In this document: in pieces, positions 23,839-35,290 of the stretch
How positions within the stretch are numbered: position 1 is the stretch's first letter
Layout of the letters: every line of letters begins with the position of its first letter
From: Phyllostachys edulis
Lineage: Eukaryota; Streptophyta; Magnoliopsida; Poales; Poaceae
Direction of reading: 5' to 3'
DNA length: 64,000 nucleotides
NCBI GenBank assembly: GCA_036346405.1
Contig: CM070550.1
Span: forward strand, 12,000,115-12,064,114
The notes under the pieces: model-generated
Databases searched by the model: none
Seen by the model: the letters and a program-made list of their open reading frames with translations, nothing else
Told to the model about the DNA's origin: nothing
Position numbers and translations under genes: made by a program

Positions 23839-26800
23839 CGCGAACCAAAGATGTCTCTGACGACGCATGATGCGAACGGCTCAGACTCGCCTCGGTGCTA
23901 GAAAGAGAGACGGTGAGCTGTCGCTTCGAAGACCAAGAGATGAGGTTGTCACCCAAGAAAATGCAGTAGCCGGACTGGATCGACGTGTGTCGGGGCAACC
24001 CGCCCAATCGGCATCTGAGTATGCTATGATAGATGTCGGCTGGGAAGAGTTGATAGATAGACCGAAGCCAATGGTACCTTTGATAACGGCACACGCTGAC
24101 ATGATGCAAGTGAGGTTCCTTGGGGCATGCATAAATAGGCATGCTTGTCAACCATGAATGCAATGTCCGGACGTGTAATTGTTAAGTATTGAAGAGCACC
24201 AGTAAGGCTCCTGTAGAAGGTTGGATCGGAAAGAGGCTGGCCATTGGAAGAGAGTTTGGGACCTAAGTCAGCTGGAGTACAGATTGGATTGCAATCAGTC
24301 ATGCCGCCTTGGCGAGAAGATCTAGGGCGATCTGCTTTTGAGACAGAACAATCCGGAGGAGTTCGAAAGCACGAGATGCCCGTAAATGGTGGAGAGAACC
24401 TAGGTCGGTCATAGAGAATTCAGCTTGGAGAGTGGAGATGATGTGCTGAAGAAAGGCATTGGAAGAAGCTGTGAGAACAATGTCGTCCACATAAAGCAAG
24501 AGATATGTTGTGTGAGCACTAGACTTGGAGATAAACAATGACGAGTCAGTTTTGGAAGCAGTGAACCCGACAGTTTGGATGAAAGACGCAAAGCGAGTGA
24601 ACCAAGCGCGAGGCGCTTGTTTAAGGCCGTACAGGGATTTTTGAAGAAGACAGACAAAGTCCGGTCGAGATGGATCTGCAAAACCAAGAGGCTGTTGGCA
24701 ATACACAGTTTCTTGAAGAGATCCGTGAATAAAAGCATTTTTGATGTCGAGTTGATGAATAGGCCAAGAAGAGGAGACGGCAAGGCTCAAAACGACATGT
24801 ATGGTGCTGGGTTTAACAACGGGACTAAATGTCTCGTCGAAATCGATGCCGGGTTGTTGGGAGTAGCCGCGAACGACCCAACGTGCTTTGTAACGGGCAA
24901 GAGAGCCATCGGAATGAAACTTATGGCGAAAAACCCACTTACCGGTGACAACATTTGCACCAGTGGGCTTAGGAACAAGACGCCATGTATTGTTTTGGAG
25001 GAGAGCATCATATTCCTCGCGCATGGCACGAGACCAGTGAGGATCCAGGAGTGCTGCACGAGGAGATGTAGGTAGAGGAGATATGACAGAAGAGGCCGGA
25101 AGGTTTAGACGCCGAATGGGGATGCCAAAACCAGCTTTGGCTCGTGTCTGCATGGGGTGCTCATTTGCTGGGCAAGTAACAGGCACGGCATGGGAGGGAA
25201 AAGGAGTAGGAGGGGAATTGGAGGCTGAGAGTGGTGTGGAGTGGGTCACAGGAGAGGTTCCAGGAGACGTAGGGGTGGTTGATGGGGGAGAAGAAGGTTG
25301 TGCATGTGGCATAATGCCACCAGCCATGGGCAGCGGAAGGATTGCTGGGTTGTGGTCAATGGACAGAGTTTGCACAACAAAAGACAGAGTGGAGGACATA
25401 TTTTGGAACAGAAAAACGGCTTCGGCAAACACGACATGTCTAGAGATGATTACTCGCCGAATGACATCTACAATCAAAACCTTTGTGTTCATGCGGGTAA
25501 CCAAGGAAAACACAGGGAAGTGAGCGAGGTGCCAACTTATGTGGCGCAGTGGCAGTGACATTTGGATAGCAAAGGCAGCCAAATACACGTAAATGGGTGT
25601 ATGATGGTGGTGACCGAAAGAGAGATTCATGTGGAGTAAGAAGTTGGAGAGGTTTTGATGGACGAATGTTAAGCAAATAGGTCGCGGTGCGTAATGCCTC
25701 AGCCCAATAAATCGGAGGCATAGAAGCTTGCAATAGGAGAGTCCGAAGGACATCATTTATTGTTCGCAAGGCACGCTCCACCTTGCCATTTTGCTGAGAG
25801 GTGTAGGGACAAGAGAATCTAGGAAGGATGCCATGGGCATGGAAAAAAATCCCGATTTTTGGTGTTGTCGAATTCTCTGCCGTTGTCGCATTGGATGGAT
25901 TTGATGGAAGCGGAGAAGTGAGTGGAGACGTAGTTATGAAAATGAAGGAAGGTGGAATGCACATCTCCTTTGGAACGTAAAGGAAAAGTCCATATATAAT
26001 GTGAATAATCATCCAAAACAACAAGATAGAACTTGTATCCTGAGACACTAACAATAGGTGATGTCCAAATATCACAATGTAGCAACTCAAAAGGACACAG
26101 AGTATATGAGGAAGAACTGGAAAAAGGGAGGCACACATGTTTGCCTCGTTGACAAGCGTCGCAAAGGGTAGAGTCATGTGCGTGCTTATTACAGGGAATG
26201 GAAAATTGCCTAAGTAAATGAGAGACAAGGACATTATTCGATGGCCTGGCGGCGATGCCATAGATCGACGGATGGAGCGGAAGCGTGAGAGCCGTGGATG
26301 GAGTTGTGGTAGCGCCACAAGACAATGGATAGAGGTCGCTGGCTATTGCAATCAAGAATCATCATGGTGCGAAGGTCCTTCACAGACAACCCGAAGGATC
26401 AAACTCTATAGAACAGTTGTTATCAATAGTAAAGCGACGAACGGAGATTAGATTCTTAATGAGAGATGGAGCAACAAGTACATGATTAAGATGTAAAGGA
26501 GTGGTAGGAGTAGGAATAATAGAGGTACCAAAGTGAGAGACAGGAAGAGAGGACCCGTTCCCAACTAAAACGGAAGGAAAGGAATGGACAGAGGATAGAG
26601 AAGTTAGCATACCCGGGTTGGCTGTCATGTGGGCGGACACACCGGAGTCGAAGTCCCAGTCGGAGCCTTGGCCGCCGTGCATGGACAAATTGTTGAGAGC
26701 GTGAACAAGGGCTGACTGATCCCACATCGGCGGTGCAGGCGCAGACGGTGCAGGTGGTGCTGGGACAGGAACATGCGGTTGCACTGGTGCAAAGGAGGTG

Positions 26801-27836
26801 TACGCCTGTGCCGGTCGAGGACCAAGAACACCGGGCGCACTAGACGAGCGGGGCACACTTGGCCATGGTGACTTCGGCCAGTATGCAACAGCATCACGCA
26901 AGATGGACCATGCTCGACCATGCCACCATGGACTAGTCTCAGGACGCCATTGTTCCACCAGGAGCTTGCGATGTGCGCTTGTCGTAGAAAGCCTTACCCT
27001 TGCCTTTGTTCTTCTGGTTGCTGTTGCCGTTGGTCCAGCCACCACTGCTAGCACTACGATCGCTCAAGAATGGTCGCTATCACGTCATAAAGATCGACCT
27101 CATGGAGATGGGCGCGCGCGCGCGGCCCAAGAGAGAGTAGAGCAGTGGGGTTAGATTGCTTGGCGGCATGGTTGAGTTCTTCGAGCTGCAAAATAGAGCG
27201 GGCTTCCAGGAACGTGGAAATGGTCGCAGCAACGGAATCATGGAGGCTTGAATAGAGAACTTGTCGTTGAGGCCACGCAGAATGTCGAACGAGGGTTTGA
27301 TTCAAATCGGCCGATCGAGGTCACCAAGGGCGCCGGCGAAGCGACTTGAGGCGCACAAGACGCAGAGACGGTGAGGTCTCCCTGCATTGTGGCACGGAAG
27401 TCGGCCGAGGTAGAGGGTGCGCTACTACCGGTTGTCGCGAAGAGACCTTGAGGTCGAGCCAAACCCCGAGGGCGAAGTGGGCGTCAGCGCCATGACCATA
27501 TCAAAAGCTCGGCTAATGGTGGTGTAGAGCCACGGAGGACGATGAGGTCCTCTGGATCCACACCGGATCATCATGAAGCGGATCGGAACCGTCGACATGG
27601 CGGCGGAGAGAGTAGCGCCCAAGGTGCACTAGGAAGAGATAGCACCATTGGGAATAGTTCGGGGTCTGAAGATCCAGAACAATAGGGAGGAAGGCTTTGA
27701 TGTTGCCTACTTGAAGAGCTAAGGTAGATGGAGCAAAAATGGACGCGGATTGGGAATTGGTGGAGGAGGAGGAGGTGGTGGAAGCAATAGAGCCACCGGA
27801 GGTGGTGGCCGCAGTCGGCGAATGGGTTTCACTCAT
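23839..27836 (-). pseudogene. Ty1/copia gag-pol polyprotein (continues at 1-209)
   Basis: The minus-strand frame opens with ATG at 27834-27836. In order: a Ser/Thr-rich gag start; protease with active-site Asp-Ser-Gly at 26641-26649 (DSGVSAHM context); integrase with an HHCC-type region and catalytic Asp residues in CDIWTSP and QCDNGREF, then Glu in QNGKVERAL; reverse transcriptase from about 25070 with LDIKNAFIHGSL, QKSLYGLKQAPRAW and YVDD at 24482-24493; RNase H with GYCIFLGDNLISWSSKRQ near 23950. Several frameshifts split it (for example between integrase frames near 25820-26318), so it is inactive as it stands. The coding path runs into the Sirevirus-like insertion at 23839. Confidence 0.9.
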
Positions 27837-27859
27837 GGTGGAGATGGGATTGAGCTACT

Positions 27860-27874
27860 CCTGCTCTGATACCA
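27860..27874 (-). promoter_or_regulatory. Primer binding site of copia element
   Basis: The minus strand reads TGGTATCAGAGCAGG, directly next to the LTR end. Confidence 0.9.
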
Positions 27875-28190
27875 TGCTAAATGGGTAATGCAGCACACTT
27901 GTATTCTATTGATTGTTCAATATATAAGTACATGCGAGAGAGTACAAGCAATGGTTAGCGAAAACAGAGGACAAAGAGCTTGAGGAATAAGTCATGGTGC
28001 GCTTAAAGCTAGTCAAGATCATGCACGACGAGACGTGAAGACGTACAGGAGACATGGAGACATGCATGCTGTTTAACAATGAGTATGCCAAAGAATGCTG
28101 GGTGTGCAACCTCATAACTGATGAAATCGACATATACAACAAAAGCATTGTAGGAATCAACGATATTTGAACAGAATGTTTTAACTAACA
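27875..28190 (-). repeat. 5' LTR of copia element
   Basis: The minus strand begins TGTTAGTTAAAAC and ends next to the primer site with ATTTAGCA, 316 bp. A TATATA-like box lies near 27920. The outer end is set by the TGTTAG start typical of copia LTRs; the second LTR needed to prove it is outside the window. Confidence 0.7.
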
Positions 28191-29720
28191 CATGTCATAA
28201 TACCGTAGAATTATAACATATGTATCTAAATTTGGTCTGCTGCAAAGACAAATATCTGGTTGTGGAGGATGCTCGTGAACTGCCACTCCTAAAACTCCCA
28301 GGTAGGGTAAAAATCATGGATGAGAAAAAAACAAAGGAAATTCATATAAGATAGGCCAGCCTCAAGGACCAAGAGATAGCACTACAATAATCAAACTGTC
28401 CAGTCGTGTACTGCTGACACATTTTGAACGACTAATCTAGCATGCTACCCAGTCCTGAAATACATCGTAAAAACAACAAACTAAATTTTAAAACCAAAAA
28501 ACAAGATGCGCACAATTTTTTATGTAAGAAAACTATGCCAACTTGTTAAGTCCTTTTGTAACATTACCGTACGCCGCCAATCACAAGCATGTAACTATCA
28601 TTTCCTATTTAACCTGATGTAAAACTTATGAGGATAATATTATAAGTAATCTTGCAACAATATATTACAGAGTTTTCATGGCACAAGCTGAGAAAAAGGT
28701 TGATTGCAGAGGTCTAAAGCTGAAACCAATTGGGAAAAAAAAGAGAATAGACCTAGGGAACACTTGTAAACTAAGAGAAGATATGCGGAGCATTCATTGT
28801 AGCATGGTGGCAATGCACATTTCATTCATAGATCGATACAGTGTAGCGTGACACGTTTGGATCCCGCGTTGTAGGAAGGGCCTCCAAAAGAACAGGACGA
28901 AGGCAAACAATGAGAGATGAAGGCATACAGATAATATAAGCATATTTTTAGCTATCATATTGGTATCTGTCAGCCCATATACTACATTTGGAACCTTAGG
29001 TTTTGGTGATAAGAGGGTAACAAACGGACTTCCTTTTGAAAGATCAAAAACAATTTAAGCTGCGGCGATACATAACACCATGTATATGTAATATCTAACA
29101 ATCCATAACTTGAAAATAAAGAATCTATTTGTGAACTAAGTATATGCGAGAATTTCATTTATGATTAGGGAAGAAGCTACGACGATAGATAACACCATCC
29201 TTTTAACTGAGAATAAATACATATATGGACTGATATGCAAAACCACTAATCTTTTTGTGGATATCAACCTTTGACACTTCAGCGTATGTATCCATCATAA
29301 ACACATGCACAATATTTCTAGGGCAGTAGGGAAAAGGCAGGCACCCCAAAAAAGACAAACATTAGAACATCGACAACATAGGGCATGACAAATATGTAGG
29401 AAGAAAATATTAAGGCTAGTTTTGCAGACTATTCGAGTGGGAAGTAATGTATAGACCATCAGCTTAGGAAACAATGGAATATAGAAGGAAGCAGAAGGGA
29501 TAGATCCATGCCTTTATGTACTACCGCACACACCTCAATGTGTCTAGCTTGTTATTCAACCGAAGGTAGATAAACCGGTGTACTACATTGTACAATGGAA
29601 GAAATATCATTACCAATTAAATTGGCTAAAACATTATGCAAAATGAAAGGCTCACTGACAGGTGAAGCTGGAAACAAATCTAATTCACAATATTCGAAAA
29701 TTCCATCTACATATACAGAC

Positions 29721-29905
29721 CGTGGCGTAGCCAGGATTGTAACCCTGTGGTGTCAAATACATAATTATCTAGCTATATGGGATCAATTCTTGTAAAATTT
29801 CTATTGTTTTGTAGAATTTTACAAAAAAAAATCACTTGTATTGAATGGTTTTCAAAAAAGTTGTGGGGTCAATTGACCCCACAGCTTGAACGTGGCTCCG
29901 CCACT
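29721..29905. mobile_element. Mutator-type MITE with 10-bp target duplication
   Basis: 185-bp element with imperfect terminal inverted repeats (CGTGGCGTAGCCAGG and, from the other end, AGTGGCGGAGCCACG). It is flanked on both sides by ATATACAGAC (29711-29720 and 29906-29915). A 9-11-bp duplication is typical of Mutator-like elements. The interior has a second inverted motif, GGGGTCAATTGACCCC, near 29866-29881. Confidence 0.75.
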
Positions 29906-30294
29906 ATATACAGACCAGGTGTACAAACAACCTAAGTGTGCTAGAAAGAAAGTATGACTGCAAGGAGGGTGGCTCACTTCCTACACAATCTAGCTGCTAT
30001 CTTTTTACTAAAGAACAGTCATGAAACTCCAAAACCCAAACCCATACCAGACCATAGCCCTGTCTCTTTTTTCTTTTCTTTTTGTCCACCCTGGTATAAA
30101 ACTAAGAAGAGTTGAATAGCTCAGCAAAAGAGTGCACCTTATTCTTATCGTATCATAGACACAGAACAAAAAAAAGTAACAAATGAGCACTTAGCCTCTA
30201 TAACTGCACTGTGGAGTTCCATATAAAGCAGTTACTTAGTCATAGGTTACTAAAAAATGGCTAAAATTACTATGTCAATAGAAATGCAAGATAC

Positions 30295-30397
30295 CTGAAG
30301 GGCAGGTGCTGTGAGGAAAATGGAATTCATTTAACATGGCACCACAGTAATGAATTAAGCGAACAAAGCAGCGATAACTATAAACGCCATTAGGCAC
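30295..30397 (-). CDS. Candidate internal exon, unknown gene
   Basis: On the minus strand 103 bases are open throughout (starts VPNGVYSYRCF), preceded by TTTGCAG and followed by GTATCT, so both splice sites are good. Its first base is in phase with the end of the candidate exon at 30640-30793, with a 242-base intron between. I do not recognise the protein. It could be a pseudogene relic; no start or end exon was found. Confidence 0.3.
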
Positions 30398-30639
30398 CTG
30401 CAAAGTAGGAAGAAATATATTGTAAATTCAGTTATATAACATCTGTACCAATAAGACACAATATCTTAACTACAAATAGAAGCACATGAGTAACTCAGAG
30501 TACAGTGAATTACGTGAGCAAAATAGCACAACTGTAAAATTTTCAAGAAAGTACTGACCATAGAACAATGGATAATCACTTAGCAGTACATCTAAACATG
30601 ATTGTTCTAATCGCACACAAAATAGGTATATAACAGTAC

Positions 30640-30793
30640 CATCTTTTTTCCGTTGCAAAACACATCAAACTGAAGGACAAACAACATGGGATGGACATAT
30701 GAGATATTAGTCAAGTTCACTCTATCAATTAATACTCTGCATGTGACACAATTCATGATGGGAACATAATCTAAAAGCTCGACATCATACTCG
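30640..30793 (-). CDS. Candidate internal exon, unknown gene
   Basis: 154 bases on the minus strand, preceded by TTCTTGTAG and followed by GTACTG, open in one frame (EYDVELLDYVP at its start, then HPMLFVLQFDVF). It splices in phase to 30295-30397. No family recognised. Confidence 0.3.
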
Positions 30794-31439
30794 CTACAAG
30801 AATTTGGATAACCAGGAAAGCATGTAGAAAAAACCATTCAATCGAAAAGACGAACGAAACTTTTATATACAAATCCAAGTTTAGGAGAGAACATCTAGGA
30901 ATGGTGAAACTAACTAAGGTCAGTACAATCTATCTCATAGAATCTCTATTTCCCATAAAATCCAACCAAAGGATGATAAGCGAATTACACACATCTTATA
31001 TTTGCTAAAAGCATTGTTCGGAACTCTGGATATTTTCATCTATGCACACCTAGCAGCCACCTTTTGTAACATCATGAAGTCTCTGTAAATATGGAACTGG
31101 CCAAAAAAAAAAGGAAAAAATTGATATATGTCATTGTAGAGTGCTCAATTTAGAGAAGTACCACTACAAAGTGACGGCTCCTAAAAATGTCATCGTAGAC
31201 ATCTCTTTCTCATAGAAATGCCACTCATCTACTTATTTCACAAATATTGGACGTTCTTGCCCCTGTCTTCTTCACATTCCCATTTCTCAAGCTCGTCCAT
31301 GGCGGCAACCTTAAGTCCACCGTCACTAGCCACGGCAACGCTCTCGGCTGCCCCAACCTAACCGTGTCACCACTACAACACCTCCTCCTTCCCTCGCCTC
31401 CCTCTCATCGACCTTTCCTACTCGAAAGCAATGCCGCCA

Positions 31440-31850
31440 CACCATCGCCAACAACACCCTCCTCGTGCTCTTCTCCATCTCAGCAGCCGTCGCCGCGGCT
31501 CTCTACGTTCGCTGCACCGCCGTGGACCCCTCCAACCGGACAAACGCCAAGAAGATGAAGAGGTGATGGCAACTCATGAGGGGCGGTGGCAGCGGTGGGA
31601 GGCTGCCGAGGATGCAGTACGGGTACATTCTGTGGCGGTATGCGGTGTGGCTGCTCAGGAGGGTGGAGGCCGGGGTGATGAACCTCTGGGTGTAGAGAAG
31701 CTACCTATAATAGTGGAACTCCAGCGTCCAGCTCGACCCCATGCTCCCCTTCGCCTTCACTAGCCTCGACGACATTGTCTCGCCACACCCCGCCGAGGGC
31801 CAGGACATCTCCTTCTGCCCCATAGCTGGTGGCGACGAATCCCACATTGC
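31440..31850 (+). pseudogene. Captured fragment of a DHHC protein S-acyltransferase gene
   Basis: In changing frames the plus strand reads ALYVRCTAVDPSNR (near 31495-31540), RYAVWLLRRVEAGV (near 31637-31680) and LDPMLPFAFTSLDDIVS (near 31734-31785) followed by DISFCPI. This order resembles the region before and into the cysteine-rich domain of plant DHHC palmitoyltransferases. The catalytic DHHC segment itself is absent. The similarity is from memory and should be tested by search. Confidence 0.5.
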
Positions 31851-31903
31851 TCCCACCGACGCTGTTCTCCGCCTAAGCGGCGCGTGTCGTGGCGATCTCG
31901 AAG

Positions 31904-32218
31904 TCACCTCGCCACGGTGCCGCAGGTCTTAAAGAGCATCTGGTTGCCGGAGACCTGGGGAAAGCCAGATATCTCGTAGAGCGTGAGGCATCCGGCGAGC
32001 TGTACCCTTGTGGCGACGGAGGCTCCATAGACATCGGACCAGGAGGACATGGCGTGGGAGATGCAGGCGGTGCAATAGGAGCCAGAGAGGTCGCCCCGGC
32101 ACTGGAAGAGGCTGAAGACGGAGGCGAAGGAGGAAGACAAGGCCGACGAGGAGGTCTTGTGGAACTTGGAGGAGGTGGACTGGGAGGAGAGGGCAGCGAA
32201 GGTGAAATTGCGCAGCAA
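31904..32218 (-). pseudogene. Captured fragment of a DUF26 (Gnk2-domain) gene
   Basis: The minus strand is open for 104 codons and reads LFQCRGDLSGSYCTACISHA, the CX8CX2C signature of the DUF26/Gnk2 domain, followed by QLAGCLTLYEISGF and a closing KTCG. The order and the RVQ-x-xGC-x-x-YE pattern recall plasmodesmata-located proteins and cysteine-rich repeat secretory proteins. There is only one domain, no signal peptide and no membrane segment, so it is a gene piece inside the transposon. Confidence 0.7.
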
Positions 32219-32438
32219 GCACTACAAGACCTGTGATCGCTGTGTTGATGGATTTGATCATGTTGAGGAGTGAGGACAGAGAAGGTAGGGGCAATTTGGT
32301 CCAATAGTGACAAAATACATATACTAGTGGTATTTTTTTGAGCAAGCTATGTCTTCGATGGTATTTTTAGGAGCCGTCACTTTGTAGTGGTACTTCTCTA
32401 AATTGAGCACTCTGCAATGGCATATATCAAATTTTTCC

Positions 32439-34796
32439 AAAAAAAAGAAGGTAGCACGGATTGGAAAACCTGAATGTTTTTTATGAAAGAATGTTGTGTT
32501 GTTGTTTCACAACTTCACTTAACAACTCAATTGGGAGGAAAAGTAGGCAATTAGGAATTACTTATGATGTCTGGCTATCACTATCGTTCTATTGCATTGA
32601 TGCAAAGTAGAAAACATTGGAAATAAGGAATATCTGATGATAACTGCTTCAGCACATTCTTATTTGAAAACATGAACTACTAATAGGAAAGGCGCCTGCT
32701 AAAACCTTAAAGTAATCTGAAAAGATTGTAACATAACTGAATTCCATGATCGCAAACAGGATTTCTTACTGTGAGCTCACAAAAGTTGTCAGCCACCTAA
32801 ATCTCTAAACGTAAAACACCAACAATCATATTTCTAGTATAAACAACTGAACTCAACTGTAGACCCATTTCTTGAACACATTCACATTTCACATTTGTTT
32901 TTTGGGTTTAAGAAGGGCATTAAATTGTATGTCGCTCAAAAGGGAAACAACACCATACCAGATCTCTTGGTCTGGGCTGAAGAAAGGCATCAATATATGT
33001 CCTTCAGAAGTAACCTCAAGTGTACATCCATCCCTTGAACACGCAAACAAAAAATGCAGCAGCATTATGGAAATAAAAATAATAATAGCAGAGTAACTCT
33101 TGGGGGATGCTAGCAACAACAATTCATGGATAAGCAACCTAAGAATACAACCATCTGTACTCATTGCTAGGAGGAAAACTGGAAGTAACCTCGATAGATC
33201 TATGTATGCTAGGTTGGTGTACGAAACGGTCTAAATTGGGACACAAAGATCCATAAGTCTAGGCCCTTCAAACCTTAAAAAACAGTCTAGGCTCTTCAAT
33301 CACCAAATTATTAAGTCTCAAAAAATAAATAGATCATTAATAGTCATGTGGAAAACTTTGACCTAGAAAAGAAGCAGCAAAATAACCTGACATAATTCTA
33401 CACTTCATACAAAGATGTTCTAGAAAGTATTTTAACGGATGGTTCTGGCCAAATATTATGCAAATTATAGATGAGAAGCTACAAACCCCAAAAAAATCCA
33501 CCTAATCACCACCAACGTTTTTCAAAATGGCATTATCACCTGGATGCTCCTCCACATATGAGGTTACACAGTAAGTCCAACAAGTGAGACAACGATAGGC
33601 ACTAAACTATATCCTAACCAAAGTAATGCTCTAGACAACAAAAATGACTTCAATTCATAACGATTACAGGAAGAGAACACATTAGATCACATCCACAACG
33701 AGTCAACAACTAGTTCAAATATGGATGTAGTGCAGTGATGGCACTTGTTGTCATGCTAGCCTATATATATGAAACCAAAACTATGGTAGAATAGACATTT
33801 TCGTAGCCAATGCGACATCCTAAGTTCAATATAGTCTTGCCTCACATCTATTGAATACTAAACATGTGAATCCTCTTGAGCTCACCTCTACCATCTCATC
33901 AAAAGTAACAAGACTGTACATAGGACCAACTCACCGTTATGGATTTGCACGCGCGCTCGCACACACACAAGGAGGGAGACTATGGGACATGAGCACCTTC
34001 CTGATGTTTAGCAATGGCTGAGACACAAAAATGTGGTAGAGATCAACGGTTGCCATGTATCTCACCCCAAATCTTTGAACCACCTGGGGAAAAGAGGAAG
34101 AAACATGATTACTTCACTAACTAAACACGGCGTGAAAAATTCAGAATCCTCACATCGGATCAAATTAAGTCTAGAAGCAGAGTAGCTAGCTTGGCAAAGG
34201 TGGAGATTGGCGACGACGAGGACAATGATGACGAAGAGACGGTTGGCCGACTCAAGTTCGCCGAAGAAGAGGGAGATGGCAGCGGCCCCAACCACCTACG
34301 TAGAACAGACAAGCGGCAACCAACCCTCGTCGTTGATATGAAGCTACCGCAGCCCGCAGCCAGAGGCGGTGAACCCTAGCTGGGAAGGCAAGGCTGCCTA
34401 GCCACAAGCCACCATGGATTGGTAGCGCAGGATGGCGGACCAGTAGCGGTGGCACCGCTAACGGGCTAGTTAGTGCTTGGTGCGAGGCCGGGGTGGGGGT
34501 GGTCTTGTGATGGCATAGTAGGAGGGAGGAGGGATGACTCGGCGGTGGAGCCAATGACGACCGGGGAAGAAGGGGAGGAAGCAAAGGTGAGGAGTGCTGC
34601 CTCACCATCGTTCCCCAGCACCACCAATCGTCGCCACCAACCTAGGTCGTCGGGGTTGCTGGGGGCCACCAGATCTGCAGCCGAAGTGTCTCTATCACCA
34701 AATTGCTGCCCCCGAGGCCATGCATAAGCAACCACACCACTGTTACCGACGTTGGTCGCCCAAACCTAGGGCGTCGAACACCAAGAGAAGGATGGT
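32439..34796. other. Intergenic
   Basis: AT-rich to about 34180, then GC-rich. A minus-strand frame at 32889-33164 has an exon-like start after GTTCAAG, but no family was recognised. Nothing else is supported. Confidence 0.4.
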
Positions 34797-35290
34797 GAGG
34801 GGAGAAGATAGGCCGACGGGAGGAGCAGCAGCGGTAGCAACACCCTGGCCAGTGGTGGTGGCGGTACATAGATCCTAGAGAGCGAGGGAGAAAGGGAACG
34901 AAAAGGAGGTGGGCAAGGCGCGACGTGGCATACGGGCGAAGAAGGGGAGAAGAGAGGCCGGTGGGTGGAGCGGCAGTAGTGGCAATGCCTTGGCTAACGA
35001 CGGCGGCCGCGCACAGATCGCGAAGAGCGGGGGAAACAACGGGAAACAAGAAGGGGCGGGGCGGGGCGGGAGCGAAAGGGAAGGAAAAGGAGGCGGGCGG
35101 GGTGGGGTGCAACACGACGCATCTGTGCAGAAGGGGAGAAGAGAGGCCGATGGGTGGAGTGGTGGCGACGCCCTGGCCACCGATAGCGATGGTGCATAGG
35201 TCCCATTGAGCGGAGGAAGAAGGGGAAACAAGAAGGGGGCAGGGCAGGGCACAGGGTGGCTTATGGACGGGGAAGGGTTTCGGAGGGGCG
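34797..35290. repeat. GC-rich imperfect tandem repeat, three copies
   Basis: The motif GGGGAGAAGAGAGGCC followed by GG(G/A)TGGAG and, about 50 bases on, CACAGATC or CATAGATCC occurs at about 34797, 34944 and 35133. The long frames across it on both strands are rich in Pro/Ser/Arg or Gly and follow the repeat, so they are not counted as genes. Confidence 0.7.

Larger units (their letters stand above)
23839..28190 (-). mobile_element. Ty1/copia retrotransposon, 5' part (rest at 1-209)
   Basis: Host of the Sirevirus-like insertion. It has one LTR inside the window (27875-28190), a Met-tRNA primer site and a single decayed gag-pol frame. The short LTR and single polyprotein fit the Ale/Retrofit-type copia elements, but the lineage was not determined. 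Its other LTR and target duplication are outside the window to the left. Confidence 0.88.
28191..31112. other. Intergenic, AT-rich; possible exons of an unknown minus-strand gene
   Basis: Apart from two exon-like segments (30295-30397 and 30640-30793) and a small transposon at 29721-29905, I see nothing I can name. ORFs here are short and lack similarity I recognise. Confidence 0.5.
31113..32438. mobile_element. Pack-MULE-like element carrying two gene fragments
   Basis: The ends are inverted copies of each other over about 85 bases: the left end from GGAAAAAATTGATATATG and the right end read backwards from GGAAAAATTTGATATATG, including a long identical run ending at CTCCTAAAAAT. The flanks are A-runs (31104-31112 and 32439-32447), which fit a 9-bp duplication but are low complexity. 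The GC-rich interior does not encode a transposase but two gene pieces on opposite strands. This is the architecture of a Pack-MULE, common in grasses. Confidence 0.7.
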
